NCBI RefSeq assembly: GCF_963576615.1
Contig: NC_088709.1
Coordinates: 14,080,764 to 14,144,763, forward strand
Source: Watersipora subatra
Taxonomy: Eukaryota > Bryozoa > Gymnolaemata > Cheilostomatida > Watersiporidae
DNA length: 64,000 nucleotides
Direction of reading: 5' to 3'
Positions 1-9,979 of this stretch are shown one piece after another (within the stretch, counting starts at the first letter, position 1; each line of letters starts with the position of its first letter). Both the position numbers and the translations under genes were made by a program. The notes beneath the pieces were generated by a model. That model was given only the letters and a program-made list of their open reading frames with translations, was not told the DNA's origin and ran no database searches.

Positions 1-3000
1 GGCGGATTTACCGTGGTGTATATGGTGCAGATGCACCATCCAAAATATAGCAAAAAAATTAAAAAAAAGATTTGAAGTTCATCAAGAATTGAACGAATTA
101 TATTTCACTGAGAACTTGCTTTGGGAGGAAATGAACAAACAAGGCCTAGTAGGCTTGTTATAATCAAGTTTTAATAACCTTGACCTAAACTTGTTTAGCT
201 TATAAACGAATGAGGCTGATCCCAATAGACATCTCAAATGGAGCCACAACTCTTTTGAAAGAAGTACTACAAGCAATTTTAAAAGCGTAATGTCTCAGAA
301 GAAAGGCCAAAAACCAACTCTGGATAATTTCTTTCAAAACAAAACGTGCCTTTCTTCTTGTCTTTCAAAACTAAAAAGTATGCCCTACTATGTCTGTTTT
401 ATAAGAGCATCGTTGTATAGCTAATGCTACAAAACATGTTTTATTTTTCATTTATAATTATATTACACAAATTTTGCATCACACGCTTTTTTTACTAGAT
501 CCGCTCCTGTGGCTCGTCTTCATCTTGACAAGGTTTATCATGAGTAGCAGGTTTCCGACTCTCTTCATGAAGCAATGAATGCCAGGACAACATTGACTGG
601 GGAAATCCCTATCACTTAGTCAGCTTAAACCACTAGAGTGAATACATGCATGATTTGTCCATTTAATAAACAAGGGCAAGACTAATGATTAATGCCTGGC
701 TGGATCAAAATTTAGTTATTTTTAAAACTGAATACAAGCATCTTGATCAGTAGCTGCCACTACTGGTTTGTACACATCACCACGTCAGCATTCCTTTCAT
801 CTTAATAATAATTATGAATTATGTAATTAAATTACATAATAATTATTTTATAGAATAATTATACATCCCGTTATCTCACCTTAAATGCTTGAGTGGTAAA
901 GTATCACAAGTCTAAAAAAATACTCACTCACCTCACTGTGTTTTCTCCTAGCAAGCTCAATTTTGCTGTTGTTAGTCAGTCTCTGTTAGTATGTTCTGTG
1001 AGGCTGTGAGTCCTTGCAGACAAGTTGAAGGCATACACCATTAGAAACAGACCTTTCAGGTTATTTAAAAAGTGTTTTTCCAGCTTTCTAGATAATGACT
1101 AAGTGTTTGACCTGTGTGCTTAGTCAATGTTTATCAATTTAATTTCTTGAGAGCCATGTGGGCTACACAAGCCATGTCAAAGCTCAAACCATGAATGCAC
1201 TTATCTTGTATCTTATTATTTTCTATGGTTCATCTGTGGCAGGTTATCAAACATAATTATAGTGTTTTGAATTTTTTTTGTAAAATAAAGCTATTAAACC
1301 ATACAATTATATACACATGTACATATACGTATGTATATACATGTATATAGTTTACATGTGCGTGTAACAACCGTAGAATATGAAATGTTCAAAAATAGAT
1401 AGAACATGAATTTTGACTTCACCATTGACATCCTAAATCACTGCACAATTATTACAATAAAAAACTGCAAATCTGATGCTTCTATGGAAAGAATTTTATT
1501 TACAGGGGATAAAAACACTAAAAATATAATTTTTATCAAATTTCTTATATAAGTGGGATTGACAGCCGCGGCAACTCTTCAGTTTTGAATTCTCCATACC
1601 GAAATTAGTCTGAACCAATGCAGAAACTGCCACTGAAAGGGGGTGCCAACAGAACATCATTTCTAGAGCTCTTTTGCCTGTTCGGCCCATAGCCTACTAT
1701 TGCGGTATAATACCGCAATACAGCGCAAGCCATGAGAAGCAGCCCAGCAAATGCACAGGGCGTTGGGAGCTATCCAAAGTAAGATGACAACTCCAAGTCT
1801 CAATCAGTAAATAAAAACTACCGAAACCGAATTTAACAACATTACAATGTTGAAATCTATTGCAGATCATAACCATTATAATACACTAAATACAATACAG
1901 TTATTGTAGGTAACTATAGTTACTAAAGTTAACATACTATTTTGTTACTAATTTTCAATATGTACACATTTTTATAAAATTTTGACGATTTCCACCAGGG
2001 GATGTTTGCATTGTATAGTTATAATGGTCTCTCCACCTCTACATACAATGTTTTCACTATATGATGCCAACCCAGGAGCGGATCAACATTGTATCCTGAG
2101 GGTGCACTGTACCTGTAAAACACCACAAGTAACACAGCACAAACACAAATCACTTTTAACAAATACGCAACGATGATGCTGCCAACTGCGCCATCTATAT
2201 ATTTATATACTAGCTGTATTACCCGTCTATGGGAAAAGATTCACATACAGCAAGAGGTTTATTGAAAGTTGTCTGTCATACTGTAAAACAACTCAAAATA
2301 TGCAGTCTACTAAAATTGTTGCCCTGATTAGACTATGCATACACATATACAGTCATACATGTCAATAATGTTGGGGAGAACAATAGAAATCTGCAATGTG
2401 TTTTACAGCTAGTTTACAATGCATCGGTCTTAAACCACTCAAATTGGAGCTGTCTTATTTTTGTACAGAGAACTGATAATGAAATTGACATTGCTAGACA
2501 AACTGAAGGTCTTCAAACTGGCAGTATTGAAAAAGTTCGCATATTTTAAGAGATTCTACAAAATATTTTGCTATCACTAGCATTTATTTAATGGAGACTT
2601 CTACATGCTTAAAACACTAATCATGGCTCACCAGTTCTTCGTCTATAGCCTGTGTTTTGACATGGTATATACAAACAGTGCAGCAGTGATTATTATTGTT
2701 ATTATTATTATGATTATGGTTGTGTTAATAAAAATTTATATGTATAACAGCACAGACAGTATGAGGTCAAGGCAGATACAGCATTAGCACCTTACAATAA
2801 TAAAATAACACGCCAACACGCCAATAAGGATAACGAATGCATGAAAAAAAATATATAGACCTAATGAAACATATGTTAGAAAAAACTGCATGTAGATAAT
2901 ATGTAGGTATAGCAGAAAATGAAGAACATAGCATGACATAACAATAACATAATGTTATGTAAACGCAATACTTGGGGATAGACAACATTTTTTGTTTTTC

Positions 3001-3150
3001 TGTCGGGTGTATGAACAAACAGTTTTTGGCTTGCACCAACTTTTGAGCATGCAACGTACAGCTGGCCATGGCTAAAGCAGGGCGACAGTAGGTCGATACC
3101 AGCTGCTCTCTTTCTTCTTACCGTTGTTTATCACAACGCTCTGAGTACCC
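1..3150. other. no gene supported
   Basis: AT-rich sequence with a short TA/CA run (1300-1350), a perfect-looking palindrome TATTGCGGTATAATACCGCAATA (1697-1719), the repeat A copy at 1838-2116 and an R1-type reverse terminus at 2206. The frames of 60-100 codons here show no family motif. Confidence 0.6.
1838..2116 (-). repeat. repeat A, reverse copy
   Basis: The reverse complement starts TACAGTGCACCCTCAGGATA and runs through the AACTATAGTTAC and GGTTATGATCTGCA blocks. No coding potential is seen. The overlapping 64-codon frame here is not conserved between copies. Confidence 0.78.
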
Positions 3151-3152
3151 AT

Positions 3153-3562
3153 GCAAGTCTGTAGTAGTAAATTACAGTACTTGTAGCTAAAAAAATAATG
3201 TTAATTCAGCTGCGGAAGAAAATGAACATGTTTACTATCATCAACAGTGGCAAATGCAATGTTTTTAGCTAGTGGAGATGTGGCGATTCATAGACAATAC
3301 AACATTGAATGATAAGTACTTACCTTTTTTAAGTAGAAATTTAGTAGGTAAAATGCAGTAGCAATACCGGTGCAAGTTCTGTAGTAGCTGTAGTACTCAT
3401 AGTTAGAAAAAAATAAAACTAACTCAGCCATGGAAGGAAATGAACATGTTTATGATCACCAACAGTGGCAAATGCAACGTTTTTAAGTAGTGGAGATGTG
3501 GCAATCCATAGACAATACAACATAGAATGATAAGTACTTACTTTTTTGAAGTAGAAATTTAG
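3153..3562 (+). repeat. tandem duplication, two copies of about 200 bp
   Basis: The two copies start at GCAAGT(T)CTGTAGTAG (3153 and 3372). They share AACAGTGGCAAATGCAA, TAGACAATACAACAT and GATAAGTACTTAC. No coding content. Confidence 0.8.
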
Positions 3563-3649
3563 ATGGTAATTTTTGAAGTGAAAACAATTGTCTCGATGGC
3601 CAGAAAAGACTAACGTTCACGTGACCTTCCGTTGGCTTCGTACGACCGC

Positions 3650-3776
3650 GGTGAAATTTATAAACAATCTATTTCGGCATAGATATTTTGGCAAAACATG
3701 ACTGTTTCGATTTAACAATAGGCGGTTTAAATGGCATCTATGCCAAATAGATAAATTTAGTTTATAAATTTCACCG
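3650..3776. mobile_element. short palindromic MITE
   Basis: About 127 bp with inverted ends CGGTGAAATTTATAAAC. Inner arms (AATCTATTT..GGCATAGAT) also pair. GTACGAC occurs just outside both ends, a possible 7-bp duplication. Confidence 0.65.
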
Positions 3777-3897
3777 TACGACCAAATCCAAAAAGGAAAT
3801 ACCGCTTTATAAATTATTTACTACTCATATTAATTCAGTTCGCTTCGTACGACCGAATCGAAAAAAGAAAATACCGCTCTATAAGGTGGACTAACAC

Positions 3898-3945
3898 ACA
3901 CATGCACGCACGCGCGCACACACACACGCACACACACACACACGT
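3898..3945 (+). repeat. CA-rich microsatellite
   Basis: An imperfect (CA)n and (CG)n run, between a 72-bp direct duplication (3775-3885) and the R1 half. Confidence 0.85.
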
Positions 3946-3989
3946 ATACAGACATATTTTTTGCCGTTCATATAGTAGATTTCTCAAAG

Positions 3990-4052
3990 TATGTCTGTCG
4001 TCTGTTTGTAATTCCGACTATAGCAATTATTAGAATAGCTGTAGCTGGAAAA
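3990..4052 (+). repeat. repeat R1, left half, split by LTR retrotransposon 1
   Basis: It has the R1 start (TTTCTCAAAGTATGTCTGTC) and the middle ATTAGAATAGCTGTAGCTGG, then stops at the LTR. The rest of R1 resumes at 9157. Confidence 0.8.
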
Positions 4053-4054
4053 TA

Positions 4055-4276
4055 TGAAGCTATATGATCTTACTTGATTATCCGTACGCCAGTTGTTGCT
4101 CCTCCTCCGTGAGCCGCGCCCACAATAATCCCGCTCTCGTGGTAGCCTCTGGTCCTCTCTTTTCCCCAGCCGTCTTCCTCCAACCGGAAACCTCCCCTTC
4201 CTTCTTTTGTCCTTGATCTCCTCCGCCCGCGGTGTCGTAAATACATATCGTAATTCCTGTTCGGTCTACCTTTACA
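4055..4276 (-). repeat. 3' LTR of LTR retrotransposon 1
   Basis: It is 222 bp and pairs with the LTR at 8935-9156. On the minus strand it begins TGTAAAGG directly after a purine-rich tract. Confidence 0.9.
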
Positions 4277-4286
4277 CCTTGCCCTC
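4277..4286 (-). other. polypurine tract of LTR retrotransposon 1
   Basis: On the minus strand this is GAGGGCAAGG, immediately before the 3' LTR. It is the normal position for plus-strand DNA priming. Confidence 0.75.
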
Positions 4287-4651
4287 AAGATTTATGCAAA
4301 TCTTTAAAGATGTCGCCACATCATGGGGAAAACAAAACTCGAAATTAGTAGAATAACAATGTTAACCACATGAAAGTCAGTGAATATAGAGACATAGACA
4401 ATATTTACAAAACAAAGAATAACCCATTACAGGTTGAGTTTATCTGGAGGTTTTACAACTCTCCTGGCCCGTGTCTGATGGGTCTGTACACTCTGACAAT
4501 GAGTATTAGAGGAGACGAGTGCTGGCTGAGATTGATGGTTAAGACCGGTTGATCCCTTACCCTCTTTGCGCTTTTTAGTGGGAGCAGCAGTCGGTGTCTC
4601 CGGAGAACAACCGCTTTTTGAGGGAGGTGTACCCCCAACAGTCCTATTCAC

Positions 4652-5865
4652 TTAAAGAGTCTGTAACTGCAGAGGTGCAGAAGCAGGTGCATCTGGCACC
4701 GGCGACTGCCGAGGTCCGGTCTCTGTGGAGTCCTCTCTCCTAAGTAACATGGTTACCTGACTGGTGCTCGCTTCAGTTTTAGTGTTCAGTGTAGGATGGG
4801 AGCTGTCTTCTCTTGATATACATATCTTATCAGCTGGGAACGACTCAGTGGGTTTATCGACCTGCACTAGTTTTCTGTTCCTGCGCAGCATGGCTCCATT
4901 GTCAGTTTTCAATGCAATTTCTCTGCCAGAGGACGCCATCACAACAGCTCTCAACGGTTTGGCTAAGGGGTCGTTGAGAACCACCCAAGTTCTGACCGGC
5001 ACTTAGTCCCATTCAACCGCCCTGCGCCGTTGATTGAAAGTATGAGCCTGCCTACCTCCGTAGTCAGCTTCATAAGCGCGAAACTTCTTTACATCTACTG
5101 GACTGTTGACAAGATAGCCCATTGAATTCAGCCCTTTTTCCATGAGCAGCTGGGCAGGGGTATAGCCATTCTGCAAAGGACTGTCATTATAGCACATTAT
5201 AACAGATTCAATCTCAACATTTTTCGCCACAAGCTTCTTGAATGTTTGCACCACTCTTTCTGCATGACCATTTGCTTGGGGATTTCTAGGGGAACTGGTT
5301 TGATGAATAATGTCCCATCTCTTTATTAGCTGAGCAAAGTTCTCAGAAATGAACTGTGGACCGTTGTCTGATACAATGATGTGAGGTACCCCTATTGTAC
5401 ATATGACACATCTCTGCAGCAGTGGCTCGAGGAAACTTTGTAGCGATCATGAACCAGCTATAATAGTCACTAATAACCAAATACTCATTGCCTCTCTCAT
5501 CAACGGTGCATAAATCCATTGCAAGCTGCCACCAGGGGCTCTCTGGGAAAGGAGTAGGGATCAATGGCTCAGTGGGTACTTTCCTAAAGCGAATGCATGT
5601 GTTGCAGGCTTTACCATTTCTCTGATGTCTTGAGACTCCCTGGCCACCAGATCACACTCTGGGCTCTTCTGAGGCAGCGGTTGTCCCCCAGATGCCCACT
5701 ATGAATGTCCTGCAGAACCTTCTCTCGTTCACTCAGGGGAATATACAATCTGTTGTAATAAAACAGCAATCCTCCAACAACAGTCAATTCCTCTTTGAAC
5801 GAATTGTACTTTTTTAGACATTGAGGTAGATCACGGTAGTTTGGCCAACCCTCTTGAATATACAT
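4652..5865 (-). pseudogene. integrase remnant of LTR retrotransposon 1
   Basis: The pieces lie in several frames. The H2C2 finger region with HSGHLGDNRC and WWPG is at 5611-5865. The core start with WWQLAMDLC and YLVISDYYS is at 5343-5564. The late core and C-terminal part with VVQTFKKL is at 5003-5280. A basic tail is at 4652-5002. Stops and frameshifts between the pieces make it nonfunctional. Confidence 0.82.
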
Positions 5866-6030
5866 CCTTAATTGATTAGCTTAGGGGTCTGTTGAGAGGG
5901 CAATTTCGAGTAACTCTCTTCTGGCTTGAGATATCGAAAGCTCTTCCATCATTTCCTGAATGAGCAACGGCTCCGGTTCTGACACTTTTTCTGTTTCTGC
6001 TGGGGCTCTGCTCAAAAGCATCGGCAACTA

Positions 6031-7337
6031 TCAACTTCTATCCAAGGATGTATGTGACATCATACAAAACTGCATCATGCGCAAATGAAATCTCTGAACA
6101 CGAATGAGGAGTTTAAACAGTTCTTTCTCCGCCATAATTGATACAAGAGGTTTGTGGTCAGTTTCGATTTTGAAGTCGCGTCTAGCTAGATAGTAGTAAA
6201 ACTTTTCTGCTGCCCAACACATGGCCAGAGCCCCTTTTCGATTTGGGCATACCACTTTTTTGTGTCCGTAAGGGCCTATGCTAATGCTATAGGCTTAACG
6301 CCATCAGCAGTTTTCTGAAAAATCGCTGCTCCCAAACCATAGGATGAAGCGTCGGTAGAAAGCCAAGTCTCGGCTTCCATATCAAATGGAACTAGCACTG
6401 GGAAAGAAGAGATCTTTTGCTTCAGCACCTCAAACTCTTCAGTCATTTCAGCTGTCCAATACAAATCATTATCTTTCAGCTTGAGGAGAGATCTCATCTT
6501 GATGGTGTCTTCCGCTAGGGTGGACATAAACTTACCAAGATAATTGACCATACCAAGGAATCTCTTTACGCCTTTCTTGTTTTTCGGGATAGGGAAATCT
6601 TGTATGGCTGATACTTTTCCTGGATATGCATGTATCCCTGATTTGTCTATTACATGACCCAAAAAGGTGACTTGAGTCCGGGAGAACTCACACTTTTCTT
6701 CATTCAGAGTAATGCCTGCGGAAGCCAGACGTGATAAGACTTCTTTCACTTTACTGACGTGTTCATCTTCAGTCTCCGTATGGATTAAGATGTCATCCAT
6801 TTGACACAACACACCTTCAATACCCTCCAAAGCCTTCTGCATCTCCCTTTGAAATATTTCGAGAGCCGATGAAATGCCATATGGTAAACGCTTGCAGAAA
6901 AACCTACCAAACGGTGTGACAAAAGTAGTCAGTTTTTGCGAACTTTCATCTAAACGAAGCTGCCAGTACCCGCAGTTTGCATCTAATTTCGAGAACACTC
7001 GTGACTCACCCAGGCTGGCTATTGTCTCATCAGTAGCTGAAAGTGGGTGGTAAGCCCTTTTCACTGCTTTATTCAAGCGGGTAAAATCTATGCATACTCT
7101 GATTTTCCCATCTTTTTTGGGCATCACTATACAAGGAGCACAACAGTCTGTGGGCTCCTCTATCCTCTGAATAATTCGGATCCTCTCCATCCGGTGTAGC
7201 TCTTCCTGTAACGGCCGACGCCAAGCCGCAACTATTCTTCTGGGAGTAGATTGAGCAAAAGGAGTTCTTTCATCTTTCAGCTGAATATGAACTCTGGATC
7301 TCATGGTACCTAAGCCTGCGAACAATGACGGAAACAT
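6031..7337 (-). pseudogene. reverse transcriptase-RNase H of LTR retrotransposon 1
   Basis: A 353-codon open block (6276-7337) carries the RT fingers and palm: VCIDFTRLNKAV, FSKLDANCGYWQL and TPFGRF. The catalytic QMDDILI has both metal-binding aspartates. FLGHVI and the start of RNase H (STDAS) follow. RNase H continues in another frame at 6031-6255 with ETDHKPL. A frameshift therefore lies near 6260. The family is Ty3/Gypsy. Confidence 0.88.
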
Positions 7338-7759
7338 CTCTTTTCAACCTGGTGAAGAACCCTCAGCGATTTCAAACACTTTGAGAATGCCCAGCTTTTT
7401 TGATGGCTGGTTTACCTAACAGGGGACTAGCTAGCCCTTCAGCAATGTAAACCCTCTCTTTGTGGCATGTTCCTCCATGAGGTAGTTCTACGATAGCCCC
7501 TCCAGTTACTGTAAGCTTAGCGTTCCCAGCGCTAAACAATTCTTGAGTAGTAGGTTCAGTTTCAACCCAAGAGCGTCGCAGACACTAATTGGTATGCGGA
7601 AACTGCAGTACCCGAATCTACTTTAAATCTCACATTTTTAGAGTTCACCTGTAACTCTACGTACCAGGCATTTTCTGTTTCCGAGATGGTGTCCATTTGA
7701 TCTATCCGGCGTAGTCATTGGTAACTTCCTAAAAACAAACTATCTACTCCATCGTCATT

Positions 7760-8595
7760 CTACTCCAGTGCAAATACTTGCTGGGCTCCTTTGCACATTT
7801 TTGCCCAGTGACCTTTCTTCTTTAATTTGTTGCAGCTTGAACTTTCTGCCGGGCAACGACCATCAAAATGCTTCCACTTTCCACAATTGGAGCATGGTTT
7901 GTCCTTTGCATTACTGCTTTTGTTTTCCTTAGTGTGAGTCATCTGTTTAGACAATTTGAGTTTATACCGCTGTACCGAGTCTACATTTTCAGCATACTCT
8001 TCTTTACCGGGTCCCAGAGCGCCAGATGTAGAGGCCATCGCAGCTACATGCTTCTGATTTGATACATAATGCTCGCATTTTAAATGCATAACCTGAGTGT
8101 GAGATCAGGCACGTCAATCAGGTACTTGCGAAGCTCGATGTCACGCACTCCTACCACTATTCTGTTTCTTACCAAATTATCTCGCATATCACTGTAGTCG
8201 CAATTCTCACTCTGGACTTGGAGTTTAACTATAAACTAGTGCAGAGATTAGCCAGGTTGCTGCATCATCTTATTAAACACTGAGCGCTCAAAAATAACAT
8301 TTTTAGCAGGCTCAACATACGCAACAAAAAATTTGATGTAGATGGCCAGGGTTTTCTTTTTGTCATCGTCAGATAGCACGAAGGTGAACTGATTGTATAC
8401 TGGTTCCGAATCACTACCCATGGCCATAAGCATGTGACCGGTCTGTTCGTCTACAGTGAGCTCTCTTAGTTTCTTCACAATCACATATATATTAAACTGC
8501 TCTTTAAAAACTTTCCAAGCGGTAGCCAGGTTGCCCGAGGAAAAATCTAAGGGCTTTACAAACTTTTCAGGCTTGTTTTTACCACTAGCAGACAT
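7760..8595 (-). pseudogene. gag remnant of LTR retrotransposon 1
   Basis: The N-terminal part (8248-8595) is a 115-residue capsid-like block that begins MSASGKNKPEKF. The C-terminal part (7760-8089) has a CCHC knuckle, CSNCGKWKHFDGRC. A second knuckle has its second cysteine replaced by Leu (CNKLKKKGHWAKMC). A frame break separates the two parts near 8090-8250, so it is not expected to work as a single protein. Confidence 0.8.
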
Positions 8596-8907
8596 ACTCT
8601 ATACTGTTTTACTGGCAGCACACCCCAATCAAGAAGATACAATGAATCGTGATTAACATGCAACAAATTAAGTAAGACCAAAATATATGAAAGTGACAGA
8701 ATAATTCACTATTGTCTTTAAGAGTCAAGGTAGAAAAAATCTGGGAAATATTGCTCAACACAAAGTACGCCTATTTCTGCGATATCTTAGCAAATCTCCG
8801 ATCTTTATGTCTCAACGCAACAGCTTTCAGAGAACCTGTGCCTTGTCACGAGCTCGCCGTTTTAAAATACTGTTACACAAACAGCAATGTTTTACACTAT
8901 TACGCTT

Positions 8908-8932
8908 GTAGGTTCGATATATTCTGACACCA
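8908..8932 (-). other. primer-binding site of LTR retrotransposon 1, tRNA-Leu-like
   Basis: On the plus strand this stretch reads like a tRNA 3' end: a GGTTCGA T-loop core and then TTCTGACACCA. It lies two bases inside the 5' LTR. Its complement is the expected primer site, and the TGACACCA terminus suggests tRNA-Leu. The match seems to extend past the usual 12-18 nt. Confidence 0.75.
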
Positions 8933-8934
8933 TA

Positions 8935-9156
8935 TGAAGCTATATGATCTTACTTGATTATCCGTACGTCAGTTGTTGCTCCTCCTCCGTGAGCCGCGCC
9001 CAGAATAATCCCGCTCTCGTCGTAGCCTCTGGTCCTCTCTCTACTCCAGCCGTCCTCATCCAACCAAAAACTTCTCCTTCCTTCTTTTGTCCTTGATCTC
9101 CTCCGCCTGCGATGTCGTAAATACAGATCGTAAATCCTGTTCGGTATTCCTTTACA
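8935..9156 (-). repeat. 5' LTR of LTR retrotransposon 1
   Basis: It is 222 bp, with the TG...CA ends inverted as expected. It matches 4055-4276 over its full length without indels. Repeat R1 resumes directly outside it. Confidence 0.9.
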
Positions 9157-9323
9157 GACAACAATGCTGACGCAACGTCATGACTTACCACCATTATAAG
9201 TCTAGAGCCTATCAACTAGCTTACTGGAATTACTAGCTTAGAATTAGTAAGCTCACTAGCTCACTTAGTTTATAAGCTGATTTTTAACACCTGGGCAATG
9301 CCGGGACTGGGAGGCACAGCTAG
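9157..9323 (+). repeat. repeat R1, right half
   Basis: It starts GACAACAATGCTGACG and ends GGGAGGCACAGCTAGT. It continues the left half at 3990-4052 in the order seen in intact copies (15369-15672, 60388-60752). Confidence 0.82.
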
Positions 9324-9943
9324 TTTTAAATAAAAACACTCACCAAATATTCTACAAGGGAAACGCCTCGTCTGCAGTTCGTCACATGCTTATGTAGTAC
9401 ACAGTAGCCGTCCACAAGGTCGACTCCAATAGATCTATGTTGAGTGAAACATAGAAGAGTTTAGACAATCGTGTAAACTACGTTTTATTTCACGATTCGC
9501 TTCCGGTGACGGCGTGCGCTCAGAAATTTACATACCGGTACATTACACTTGTATTGAGCTGAATTTCTTTTTACAATTTTTTAAGCTTCGAGCCAGTGTT
9601 AAAAAAATTGACTACATGACTTTTATATTAGTTTAATCTACGAACAAAGCATAAATTCAAAAATACAGATTTTACCAATTTCGTGTATTATTGGCCATTA
9701 TTTAAAATTTTGGTGTTATCGTTTTAAACATCCAAGAAAGGAAAACTCCTAATATATGGGAGTCACCAACACACTGAAAAATGAAGAAATAGAATTGTTG
9801 TGGTTAAGTAACCGTAGCTACTTTTTGAAATGGGTTTTGGAGGGTGAAAGTTGGTGTCTCTGAGATACATGTATGTTATCGATTGAAGGCGTGGCTTTTC
9901 CACCGCTACAGCTAACTTAGCTTATGACGTTAATCTCTAAACT

Positions 9944-9979
9944 CTAATTACTGTAATTACTGTAATTACTGTAATTACT
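9944..9979 (+). repeat. 9-bp tandem repeat
   Basis: Four units of ATTACTGTA-type sequence. Confidence 0.8.

Larger units (their letters stand above)
4055..9156 (-). mobile_element. LTR retrotransposon 1, Ty3/Gypsy type, degenerate
   Basis: The element is 5.1 kb on the minus strand. Two 222-bp LTRs (4055-4276 and 8935-9156) both begin TG and end CA. By hand they differ at about 18 positions, roughly 92% identity. A primer-binding site abuts the 5' LTR and a purine tract abuts the 3' LTR. The internal order is gag, reverse transcriptase, RNase H, integrase, which is the Ty3/Gypsy order. Coding regions are split by stops and frameshifts, though a 353-codon RT block is open. It is inserted into repeat R1, whose halves lie at 3990-4052 and 9157-9323. 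A 4-bp duplication with one mismatch (GAAA and GACA) may mark the target site. Confidence 0.92.

Noticed and set aside
1496-1690. 64-codon minus-strand frame with an overlapping stop and AATAAA
   Set aside because: Cys-rich but matches no family I recognise, with no neighbouring exon; too weak to call a gene.
4427-5006. Plus-strand and extra minus-strand frames
   Set aside because: Shadows of the integrase C-terminal region and 3' untranslated part of LTR element 1.
8906-8932. A tRNA gene fragment on the plus strand
   Set aside because: Only the 3' end of a tRNA is present, right beside an LTR; it is the complement of the primer-binding site.
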